Of a DNA stretch of 64,000 nt, positions 8,817-18,094 are shown in pieces. The notes under the pieces were generated by a model. That model was given only the letters and a program-made list of their open reading frames with translations. It had not been told where the DNA came from and made no database searches. Source of the DNA: Gracilaria domingensis (taxonomy: Eukaryota; Rhodophyta; Florideophyceae; Gracilariales; Gracilariaceae); assembly GCA_022539475.1 (NCBI GenBank), contig VCMS01000225.1:1-64000 (forward strand), read 5' to 3'. The translations under genes were made by a program, and so were the position numbers. Every line of letters starts with the position of its first letter. Positions within the stretch are counted from its first letter, which is position 1.

Positions 8817-10461
8817 TCACGCGTGCACCTGAAACAACGTCACATCCTTGTGCGCCGATCGGTTGTGCTTTTGTTGATGTCGCTTGAGGTGCGTCTTGTA
8901 CCCGAATCTCGCCGAGCAAAACGTGCAAACGAATGGCTTCAGCTGAGAAGCACCGCCTGAATATGCCGGATCAGGTTGCCTCGCTTCTGGAAACGGTGTC
9001 CGCACTTGCGACAAGCGGGCACGTTGTGCGTGTCGCACGTGATGTACCATCTCACCTCCTTGTCCGTCGTCATTGTCCGTGACGCGTTCCCATCACCGCC
9101 CTCGCCCGCCACCCCCGCCGCCTTCACGCCCGCGCCCACAGCAGCACTAGTCGTTGTCGCCGTCGTGGCCGTTGTCTCATCGTTCCTTTGCAGCGCCTGC
9201 GCGCCCTCATTCTCTGTCGATGCCACAATATCGCTGGCAGTTATCGGCGGCGTCAATGCCTCCAGCAAGGCGCTGCTGACGTCTGTTTCGATGTTGTTCG
9301 CGCGAGCGCCCACATCATGTATGGATGGCGTAAGCGAATTGCCTGTCACTGTCGTGCTCGGGCTTGGACTGCTGCCATCGTCCGATAGCCTTACCAGCAG
9401 CGCATCCGCTTCGAGCTGTATCAGAAACTGCTGTTCCAACTGGTGGCCCGCCATCGAAGGAACAACGCCGTGTGTGTCCGCGTGGCTGTACGGTGCGTTT
9501 GCTGCGTTGCCCGCCGGTACAAGATGGTCTTCGTCAAGCGTCGCGTTTTGTGACGGCTTGTCTGCGTATTGTACCCAATGTTGTTGAGCATTGTGTAGTC
9601 TGGATTCTGCCGTCAACAGTTTCTGACAAAGTTGTACGCGTCGTACGTACAGACTGAGCAGCTGCATCGTTTCCAAGCGGTTGCCACACTCAAACTGGTA
9701 CGGGATTGGGTTTGGAGGGCTGTGGAACAGTTTGGTGCCGCGTTTGGTAAGTGGCGGTACATTTCGACGAAAAACGAGCCGCTCTGAGCAAAGGTGAACA
9801 GCCGCTTACACAGCGACAACCACGCCTCAATGAGACGTTCAGAGCTCGGCGGGCGGTGCAGCCCCAAGTCGGATGACTTGTACAAGAAGGTGTGCTCGGC
9901 GTGCGCCGGCGCCCTGTTCTTGAAGGACGGCGGACAAGCGCACGGCTCAATGCCTCGCTCACCACAAAAGTGGCACAAGGTGGGGCGCTCGCGAAGCACG
10001 ATGGTGAGCAGCGGCGACGTGAGCGGCTGGTGCGGTGGCAGCAGTTCGTAGCAGATGATATCAGTGGAAAGCACCAGGCGATTGTGGTGCGCAGTGGACG
10101 GCTTGTGCAGGCGTCTGCACGCGATGATGAGACTGTCGTCGTGCATCCATGCAAACTCGACGAGCTCGAGATGGTCGACGCGCAGGTCGGCGGCGAAGTT
10201 GCGCTTGCAGGGGCGGCTGGAAAGGCGGTGGGAATGCAGGACGGAGTCGCGCACGCGGGCGAGCGCGTGGTGCTCCTTCTTGTTGTAGAGGTTTCCGACG
10301 GCGATGCCGTCGTAGACGTGCTGCATGAGTGCCGTCGATGAATGCACGCCACATCGACGGTGCACAGCTCTGCGGCGCGAGACAGCCGCGCGCCGAGTGT
10401 GCCGCGCACGGGAACGCGCGCCGTCGCGCGCGTCAGCGAGGCGCTCCAGCTCGAACAGCAT
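8817..10461 (-). pseudogene. C2H2 zinc-finger gene, frameshifted
   Basis: Minus strand. The C-terminal part has two C2H2 fingers: 'CRKCGHRFQKRGNLIRHI' in one frame and 'CTFCSARFGYKTHLKRHQQ' (then KH) in the next, so a frameshift near 8950 separates them. Upstream in the frame 8939-9676 is a long Ala/Thr/Asp-rich linker. Further upstream (9613-10461) another frame carries 'LCHFCGERGIEPCACPPSF', a Cys-rich motif I cannot place, and 'LRVDHLELVEFAWMHDDSL'. Together these suggest one zinc-finger protein, probably a nuclear DNA-binding regulator, broken by at least two frameshifts. That the upstream part belongs to the same gene is inferred from strand, spacing and composition. The N-terminus is uncertain. 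Confidence 0.55.
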
Positions 10462-10539
10462 GCGCTACGTTTTGGCTGGCGTTGCGTGCGGTGTGTGTTT
10501 AGGAGGTCTGTAGACGCTACCAGAATGAGGCGAAAACGA

Positions 10540-10832
10540 GCCCGCGGGCGGGGGGGTCGGTCTTGTTAGGGTAGGTACCCTAACACGACCGGACCCCCCC
10601 GCCCGCGGGCATGAAATCGCACATTTTTGAAAAAATCGTCCAAAACGTGCCCGCGGGCGGGGGGGTCCGTTCGTGTTAGGGTAGCTACCCTAACACGAAC
10701 GGACCCCCCCGCCCGCGGGCATAAAAAAGCACATTTTTTAAAAAACCGGCCAAAACGTGCCCGCGGACGGGGGGGTGCGGTTGTGTTAGGGTAGCCGCCC
10801 TAACACAACCGATCCCCCCCACGCCGGCGGGC
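10540..10832. repeat. Three tandem long palindromes, 109-110-bp period
   Basis: Hairpin 1 is 10540-10610 (nearly perfect), hairpin 2 is 10649-10720 (a perfect 72-bp palindrome, 36-bp arms, no spacer), hairpin 3 is 10759-10832 (imperfect). Each arm starts GCCCGCGG, has a run of seven G or C, a variable stem segment and TTAGGG/CCCTAA next to the centre. Between hairpins are A/T-rich spacers that resemble each other ('gcacattttt...aaaacgt'). The variable stem differs between copies (GGTC/GACC, CGTTCG/CGAACG, CGGTTG/CAACCG), yet both arms change together. The array lies just upstream of the zinc-finger pseudogene. Confidence 0.95.
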
Positions 10833-12463
10833 ACGTTCTGGTCACATTTTGGCACCATGCCGAGACCTCCCAAAAACCCTTCCTCAACACTTCTTGCACT
10901 CATTACCATGCACCCGCTCGCGAACACGTTGGCACCGCTGTCTACGTGGATTGGCGGGATGGCAAGAAGCTGTACATTAATTAGAGTATATCTTGAGTAT
11001 TAGGAGCGCTTCAAAACGCATGAATGGAGAGCGCTACCATTGTTCGCATAAATCTACGTCCACCAAAACTCTTTGCTAGAAGGAACTTTTTGAGGCCATT
11101 CTGTAGCGTTTTGATACCTCCCAAAACACAATCGGTTGCATTCCTTGCAACGATTTTGTTGCGAGCTCAGTACAGATCTTTTTGAGATAAATCAACTAGT
11201 TTTTTCATCCAATTGATGCTCAACCAGTAACATAATACGCGACCTTATTACAATTTGTGTAGTTTCTGACACACTACACTATTTAAACTGATCAAAGTGG
11301 CGAAGAGACGTACCACCAAAGCGTGCCAACACCCTCACGCACAAAAGTGGTAATGCGCAGGGATGAGATGCATAAAAAAACAGAGTGACGACAGTATGTA
11401 GCTACTTAAATACTCGGCACCACTTTTTCCCGTGAAGATACAAATTCTACCGATGATGAAGATAAGGTATTATCTAATAGCATGAGCGCTTCCGCTCTAG
11501 CGTTCAATGTATATATCTGAATCTAATTTGTTCGTTGTGACGGTCTGACAAACAGCGATGAAGGCCTCCAACGACCATATAATACCGGATTTATAGGGGT
11601 AATAGAGCGAGCTCTCTGCGAAACACCATAAATAACTAAATGGAGTCCTGATAGGCTAACTACTACATGATTTTCAGAGGTTTAGAGAACGGGGTTTGTA
11701 GCAGCTCTTATATGCTAAATTCATTCAGTATAAAACTCTATGAAACAGAATGGAGACGAGAGTCGTCGCGGAAAGCAAAACAGATTGTAGGCATGAAAAC
11801 CGTTCAGCCCTGTGTGCTTGAGCTGGTAGCACATGATTATCGTTCCAATTTTGAAATCGTATCGCTTCACCTTCCGTTAACAAAGCCTGTCACCAACAAT
11901 ACAAGAGAAGACATTAATCGACGTGTTGCGGAGATGCCGTAAAAGGCTGCCAATGGTGTTAGTTTTTCTTCTGTTGAGAGTCGAGATAGAACCTCAGACT
12001 CCCAGTTCTAGAGCTATGAATTCCTGCCCACGACTTTGTCGAGGAGCGTTAAAGGCTTCAATCTGCCACCGAAGGGACGAAATAGAGTTTTCATTACATC
12101 ATGCGCCACGATTGCACCTATAACTAGTCCAAGCGACGCCCGAGTACTGAGAGAAAACTGTTTTGATTGAAGCCCTGTCCTGCGCTCCCTATCAGATTTC
12201 AAAGAATTCCTTTACGAAAGGAAAACCATGTCAAGGTTTTTGTATGCTTTGGCCTCCATCATTCAAAGGGGATCTGCCTTTTTGAAGGTTCCATTCAGTT
12301 ACCTGTCTTTCTTCGACGTGGACAAATCTATATGTAAACCTTTGGCAAAAAAGTTGCATTGCATTGGGGATAGATTTGCGTTTGTAAAGATGCTGATTTG
12401 AGTACGTATCGTTCGAAATAAACGTGACGTGGATGATTCTATTGCAGTGAGTAGCGTCTCTGA
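10833..12463. other. AT-rich spacer inside the large transposon
   Basis: Short open frames only (for example 11667-11942, plus), none with motifs I recognise. No hairpin comparable to the neighbouring array was noticed. It could be non-coding filler or very decayed sequence. Confidence 0.4.
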
Positions 12464-14197
12464 CTAGAGGTTTTCGATTTCTGGAGTATTAATCAGCTTC
12501 AATTTGTCTGGATGCAAGTTGCGTAACTGTTCGAAGAGAGCTCTCCTTGTTCCCAACAGACTGCATAGAAACAACCTCTGGATCAATCCTACCGTCAAGG
12601 GGGTTTCGATGAACGACGGAATAAGAGATATGTAATCAGAACGCTTGAGAGTACCGTCTGAGATATACTCTCCCTCGCAAGACATATACTTCTTCCTGCC
12701 TCGTCTTTCTTTGCATATTCTAGAATAACTGAGTATGTATCTCTAACGCTTTTGGTTTGGTCTTGAGAGGGTCCAGTGAATGAAGTAAGAATACTACTGC
12801 ATAAAGATGAGAGAGGGGCCTCGAATCTATGACAGAAGCTCCCCGTTTTGGTCCCGTGAAGAGTTAACAGAATGTCTTTAGCCTCAAAAGTATCCGCACG
12901 AAAACTTGCAGAGAATGGCACACTCGACTTAGTTTGTCTTCGCCGATGAACTGAAAACTTTCTGCGTGAGATTTATAATGGGCTCCAGGACTTGACGAAG
13001 AGATTCTTGAAGGATTTGCATCCTGGACTCGCGTAGAGACCTGCTAGAAACGAATGGCATTGCGTCTGCTTCAGATGCGGAAACCTTGATCAGTGTGGTA
13101 GGGAAGTATGCCACTACTGTGAGGTCATCACGGATGCACTTACGGCGTAGCTCGTCGGAGAAGTTGAGAAATATGAGGTGAAGAGGATAGGCGGTAACCG
13201 ATGTTTGCTTTAGAGTTGTTGAAGACTTATCGGTGTATACCTGCAGAAGACCTACGAAAGATTCACTGTAACTTATTTCTTGGGAGTACCACACTATTCT
13301 ACTATCCAACGAGCCCATGACCATTTCCTTAAGTTTTGAGGTGGCGTCTCTTGCGAGAGAGCCGGACATGGGGTGAGATATTTTCGTGGAGTGGGTCTGA
13401 GGTATAGGGTGGAAGAATGTGTTTTCGTTGTTAGCCAACTGGAGCTGTTTCAAAAGTGTCTGAACGAGGTCTCTCGTGTAGAGGGTGGCGCTGAACTTAC
13501 ATCTTTCTGGCGAGACAGTTCTTCGATTGAAACCGTTCTTTGAGGCGTATCGTTCGATAATGGCGTTCTTCAGTTCTGTACAGCGCTTGGAACTTGTTAT
13601 GGTCTCGTTGAATCGCTTTTGCGAGAATCGCGGGTCCCGAATTAGCCCAATTAGCTCGTCAGCCTCACGATGACCAAGGTTGGAAGCTACTGAAGCCAGA
13701 CAAACCGTGAGATAATCCATATGCAAATCACCGAGGGCCTCCTCAGAAGGCACTGGGCGGGAACTGCTTCCGTGTTCTCGCTCTAATGACGCGGGACCCG
13801 GGGAAGGAGAAACACAATGCGAAGTGTCCGGAATGAGAGGGGCGCATGGAGTGGGGTCGACGATGTCCTCGGACACCGGAGGCTCGGGAAGGCCACAAGG
13901 GGCAGTGACCGTTTCGGAAGATGCGGGCGCGGGCGCGGAAAGCTTGAGACGCTTGCTTCTCCGAATGGGCCGGCTATTGTCGTCTTCCAGCGCTGCTTTC
14001 AGACGAAACGGGCAATGGTTGACATGCTGTTGAAGAGATAAGACTCCTCGGCGAGTAACGAAGGGGCACCCACGCTTCTTATGTGTACAGTAGTAGACCA
14101 TGGGAAGAAGAAATGAACGAGAAACGACGACAAAGACTGCAAAGGAAGGTCGTCCGAAGGGAGAAGGAGGTCGAGCGACAGTCAATATCGACGTCAT
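12464..14197 (-). pseudogene. Tnp2-like transposase, N-terminal half (CACTA/Plavaka type)
   Basis: The minus-strand ORF 12929-14197 (422 residues) starts at 14197. It has an N-terminal finger-like motif 'CTHKKRGCPFVTRRGVLSLQ' with a later His/Cys ('HVNHCPF'), a low-complexity Pro/Ser linker, and then the segment 'VYTDKSSTTLKQTSVTAYPL' with 'RDDLTVVAYFPTTLIKV'. This matches the D-K-T...Y-P...N...R...Y-L-P block that leads into the catalytic region of Tnp2/Plavaka transposases. The frame stops at 12929, and further minus-strand fragments at 12595-12921 and 12464-12685 are in other frames. The C-terminal catalytic half seen in the 43378-44787 copy is absent. It is probably the element's own decayed transposase; mobilisation in trans is possible. 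Confidence 0.65.
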
Positions 14198-14780
14198 GCT
14201 CAGAACGGAGAATATATTTTGAGTTTAAATCACGTGCTTTCGTTCAAAAAGAAACGTAGGTACACGTCGACCTCAACACAAGGGTGTACTTCTCGTATTA
14301 TCTACCACTGGTTATACACTTGTGGTTTCGCAACGTTGTACGCTGTACAACTGTCCAATCTCGCACAGAAAAATAAATCTCCTCCCTCCGCCGCCGCCGC
14401 GCCTCCGGCGTCCGGCCTACCGTTACCGGCGTGACCCGTGCCATTTACCGTCGCGCGTTCTACTCCGCCGGAGTAGAGCGCGAGGATGTGGATGGCACGG
14501 ATCACGAGCCGCGCTCCGTCGTACCTTTCTCCGCCCTTGCACTTGCTACGAAGTAGAGTACGGGGAGGAGAATGAAGTACGCTTCATGTCCGCCTCATGG
14601 ATGCCTCTATAAAGCGGACATCTTCCGTATCTCAAGGATGTATTCCGTGCAGGCTTTTCGTACGTGCTTCCATATCCTTCTACGTATCTCTTTTCTAAAC
14701 TAACCAATCTTAACCACGTCTCTTCGCGCTCTGGGACAGGTAAACGGCAGAAAAAAGGGTTTGGGTTACTTTTGCGAGTC
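14198..14780. other. Spacer with an imperfect fold-back
   Basis: Between the transposase start and the tandem repeats. A fold-back spans 14436-14500: outer arms CCGTGCCAT and ATGGCACGG, inner arms 14454-14466 and 14470-14482 (one mismatch) around a GCC loop. No gene is supported. Confidence 0.6.
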
Positions 14781-16115
14781 ACTAGGTCCCTCGACTTTTC
14801 TAGCGCAACGTTTCTGTTTTGCTCTATCAATGGTACGTTCCACCTCATTTCGAATGTATCCAACGGAGCATTGACTAACTTATGGATACTTTATGCTTGC
14901 GTATACAGGTAGACGACCAATTTCATTTCGTCTCTCAAGATCGATGTCTGACTGTTCGGGATAGGCGATTCTGGTACTTGGTTGGGACATAGTCTGCTCT
15001 CTCGTTTATCGCATCTTGCGGTATGTTCGCTGCATGGGCATTCTTGGTGTCCTTGCTTGTGAGTTCTCGCTTCGACACCTTTCGCGCTTTAGGATGAATG
15101 GATGATTGCTCATCTAACCGATCATCGGTTAGATTATCAACAATCCATTCATCGTAAAGCGAGAAGGGATGATCTCTTTCCTTCTTCTTCTTCTTTTTGC
15201 GAGTTACTAGGTCCCTCGAATTTTCTAGCGCAACGTTTCTGTTTTGCTTTATCAATGGTACGTTCCATCGCATTTCAAATGTATCCAACCGAGCATTGAC
15301 TAATTTATGGATACTTTCTCCTTGCGTATACAGGTAAACGACCAATTTCATTTCGTCTCTCAAGATCGATGTCTGACTGTTAGTCTCTCAAGATCGATGT
15401 CTGACTGTTCGGGATAGGCGATTCTGGTGCTTGGTTGGGACATATGCTGCTCTTTCGTTTATCGCATCTTGCGGTATGTTTGCTGCATGGGCATTCTTGG
15501 TGTCCTTGCTTGTGAGTTCTCGCTTCGGGACCTTTCGCGTTTTACGATGATGGTGGGCTGGTAATCTAAGCGATCTCTTTCCTTCTTCTTCTTCCTTTTC
15601 CGAGTTACTAGGTCCCTCGACTTTTCTAGCGCAACGTTTCTGTTTTGTTTTATCAATGGTACGTTCCATCGCATTTCAAATGTATCCAACGGAGCATTGA
15701 CTAACTTATGGATACTTTCTGCTTGTGTATACAGGTAAACGACCAATTTCATTTCGTCTCTCAAGATCGATGTCTGACTGTTCGGGATAGGCGATTCTGG
15801 TGCTTGGTTGGGACATATGCTAATCTTTCGTTTATCGCATCTTGCGGTATGTTTGCTGCATGGGCATTCTTGGTGCCCTTGCTTGTGAGTTCTCGCTTCG
15901 ACACCTTTCGCGCTTTACGATGATGGTGGGCTGGTAATCTAACCGATCCCTTTCCTTCTTCTTCTTCCGTTTGCGAGTTACTAGGTCCCTCGACTTTTCT
16001 AGCGCAACGTTTCTGTTTTGTTTTATCAATTGTACGTTCCATCGCATTTCAAATGTATCCAACAGATCTTTGACTAACTTATGGATACTTTCTGCTTGCG
16101 TATAGAGGTAAACGA
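14781..16115. repeat. Tandem repeats, units of about 425, 401 and 373 bp
   Basis: The start 'actaggtccctcga' recurs at 14781, 15206, 15607 and 15980. Each unit then carries 'ctagcgcaacgtttctgtt', 'gtatccaac', 'cttatggatac', 'cgatgtctgactgttcggg' and 'gcatgggcattcttgg' in the same order; the fourth unit is partial. Units differ by point changes and by a variable C/T-rich spacer. Open frames in this array on both strands are by-products of the repeat. It lies 0.6-2 kb from the right end of the large transposon, where other DNA transposons keep subterminal repeats. Confidence 0.93.
15093..15153. repeat. Imperfect inverted repeat inside tandem unit 1
   Basis: The arm starting GATGAATGGAT (15093 on) pairs with ATCCATTCATC (ending 15153), with ATCTAACCGAT/ATCGGTTAGAT near the centre. 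Later units keep only half of it ('aatctaaccgatc'), so it arose by inverted duplication within one unit. Confidence 0.85.
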
Positions 16116-16156
16116 ATTTTGATGCGGACGTAGCTCACGAGTTGCAGGTGCAGGTT

Positions 16157-16305
16157 CCTCAAGTAGGGAACCATGCATCTGGGCATGGTTCCCTACATGA
16201 GGAACGGAGAAGATGAGGCGCGCAGCGCCTCATCCTCTCGAGGTGCGTATTTGTTCTACCGATACCGCACTATGGTGGAGGTGCCCTCTGCGGCATCTGC
16301 CGCAG
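16157..16305. repeat. Cluster of three short hairpins near the right end
   Basis: 16157-16202: 20-bp arms with one mismatch (core GTAGGGAACCATGC). 16212-16234: arms GATGAGGCGC and GCGCCTCATC with GCA loop. 16288-16305: arms CTGCGGCA and TGCCGCAG with a 2-nt loop. Confidence 0.88.
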
Positions 16306-16737
16306 ATTGCGCCTACACCCGCTTCATCATGGGGAAATGGTATATGTAATATAGCGAAGTAGTGGTTAGCAAAAACGGTCGATAGAAGAATAGATACGAA
16401 TAAAACGGTATGATTTCATAATGGACATCATCTGTACTAGCAACAGTATTCCATGCGTTGCAGGGTATCATTCCGCAGAAGGTATCGTGTAATGTGCACC
16501 TTAATGGAAACTGAACCTAGACTTCGCGAAATACCGTTCAGGTAGCCCTCGACTAAAGAACTAGCACGAGTGGAAAACCCACCAGTATTTACTGCACAGC
16601 GATTCTGGACGACCCAAGCAATTATCTTCAAATTTTGAAATAATTGATCTCGATATTTTTTCAAAAAATTTACTGGATGAGCCTTGCCACTTTCTGGACG
16701 ACCCTCGCCAAAAACTAGCATCTGCAAGAGACAGACG
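16306..16737. other. Right terminal region of the large DNA transposon
   Basis: Non-coding. It contains the inverted subterminal motif at 16615-16628, a second partial copy of 'ttctggacgaccc' near 16690, and the right inverted end finishing at 16737. Confidence 0.6.
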
Positions 16738-16739
16738 TA

Positions 16740-16952
16740 TATTTCTTCTGCTTCTTGAAAGCTATATTGTCGTTTCCACGACTCTTATTGTCAAGCAGCC
16801 TTTCGGAGGCCGCCACTGACCGCAAGCAGCTCTTTGAGGGCCGCCACTGCATAGAGGCTCAGCCTTTTGAAGGCCGGACGCCTACTCCACTCTCCCTACC
16901 ATCTCTGTCCCTACCAGCGCAGTGTACTCTGTTTTGGTTCTGGGATTCGACA
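16740..16952 (+). repeat. 5' LTR of the nested copia element, second part
   Basis: Matches 22213-22425 of the 3' LTR with no mismatch that I noticed. It ends ACA at 16952, just before the gag leader. Confidence 0.93.
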
Positions 16953-16964
16953 GTTATAACTGTC
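16949..16964. promoter_or_regulatory. Palindrome at the LTR end / primer-binding position
   Basis: GACAGTTATAACTGTC is a perfect 16-bp palindrome spanning the LTR boundary, where a tRNA primer-binding site is expected. No TGG-type primer site is seen. The copia element at the right edge keeps a 14-bp version (63297-63310) at the same place. Both are followed a few bases later by AAGGTCGACC. Confidence 0.7.
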
Positions 16965-17002
16965 AAGGTCGACCGCAATTATAACATTTTCCTGGATACA
17001 AA

Positions 17003-18082
17003 ATGGACAACCCTTCAGGTACTGAAGCCGCTGGTTCTGCCATTGCGCAAGCGTCCGCTAGTGGTGATGATGTTGCTCAAAATGAGGCTGCTGTATTGGT
17101 TGGAAACGCAGACCTTCTCGATCAAATTGGAGATCCCGATCCTCCACCGGAATCTGCATCTAGAGAAGAAATGAACCATTATAAGGATGAAGTCGAGAAG
17201 TATTCACGAGAAATGTTAGAAGCTCTGGCCGATACAGATATAACGGGGGAAGCAATGTGGTTTGAGTTCACCTCTACTTTCAGAGCTGAGACTATTCCTC
17301 ACATATCGAAGGCTACAACTGTGAAGTGGATTGACTTTTTGACGAAACGAGGTGTCTGGATTCTTCGTAAGCAAGTTTATCCGCGTGCTCGAGCACTTGC
17401 TGGGTGTTTAGTGCAACCTACCTTTGTTGCCATGAATCAGAATCACGACAACCGTCGGGATTACTCTGCGAGAAATACTCAAGAGAATTACTCTGTTCAT
17501 CACGAGGTGCAGCGCTATACTTCGCATCGGATCGAGGTGGAACCAGGAACTCGCTCTCACGAGCAAGGAGCTGCGCACCAAGCACAAGGGAATGACGGTA
17601 ATGGTCGAGAAATAGTAGGAGATGCTCCACAAGCTGACGGACAAGTTGGAATTGCCAATCCAACTAACCTTCCTGCTCCTCGAACCCGCCTGCAAGACGT
17701 ACTTCCCAACATGTGCGCCAATTCCAATCTGAACGTTAGTGACAAATTGGAACGCAATGACGCGAAAGAAACATTCGGTAACAACAATTCCTACGCCATG
17801 GGTATTTCTGGCCTGATGAAAGCATGTCAAGGACGTTCGAAGTACGGCGGAGGTTTTGACGAAGACCTACAGGGTACGCTTGAGTTCTAAGACTCGATGG
17901 CTAGAATCTGTCGATTGTCGGACAGAGAGAAGGTGGAAGCTCTACCGATTGTTCTGTGTGATGACGCTCTTTCTTTCTACATGAATGTCTACCGTGTTGG
18001 TGACACTTATGAAGACATTTTGCAGAAAATCATCGACAACTATATGAACGCTGAACAAAGGAACAGAACGCTCATTTTGTAG
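17003..18082 (+). pseudogene. Copia gag (two in-frame stops)
   Basis: Gag is the retrotransposon capsid-like protein. The frame starts at ATG 17003, 50 nt after the LTR, and runs in one frame into pol. It is interrupted by TAA at 17888-17890 and TAG at 18080-18082. The N-terminal part has 'DQIGDPDPPPESASREEM' and 'MWFEFTSTFRAETIPH', which the gag at 63350-64000 mirrors closely. The middle is a Gln/His/Asn-rich linker. The later part ('ALSFYMNVYRVGDTYEDI') resembles the helical capsid region of copia gag proteins. The second stop is followed by CAG TCA. Apart from the stops, the frame has no indel. Confidence 0.85.
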
Positions 18083-18094
18083 CAGTCATTACGT

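Larger units (their letters stand above)
3853..16737. mobile_element. 12.9-kb DNA transposon with host gene fragments (candidate)
   Basis: This block cleanly splits a copia LTR, whose intact sister at 21990-22425 shows the empty site. Its ends are inverted: left CGTCTGTGTTCTGCAAA, right (reverse complement) CGTCTGTCTCTTGCAGA, 7 bp perfect and 13 of 17 matching. Flanks fit a TA duplication (3851-3852 and 16738-16739). A subterminal motif, CTTGGGTCGCCTAG at 4006-4019 and CTTGGGTCGTCCAG on the other strand at 16615-16628, sits 110-155 bp inside each end in opposite orientation. Inside are a Tnp2-like transposase fragment (12464-14197), captured host pieces and repeats. I infer one large CACTA-like element. 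Insertion as one unit is well supported; the superfamily is less certain, because the ends are not the classical CACTA sequence. Confidence 0.75.

Noticed and set aside
10565-10590. TTAGGG/CCCTAA in the palindromes as a telomere fossil
   Set aside because: Only one hexamer per arm, not tandem; it forms the inner stem of the palindrome.
14781-16115. CRISPR-like or satellite array
   Set aside because: Units are about 400 bp without spacer/repeat structure, and the setting is eukaryotic.
16755-17174. Plus-strand ORF over the copia LTR and gag start
   Set aside because: It runs through the LTR in a frame other than gag; the gag frame at 17003 is supported by homology to 63350-64000.
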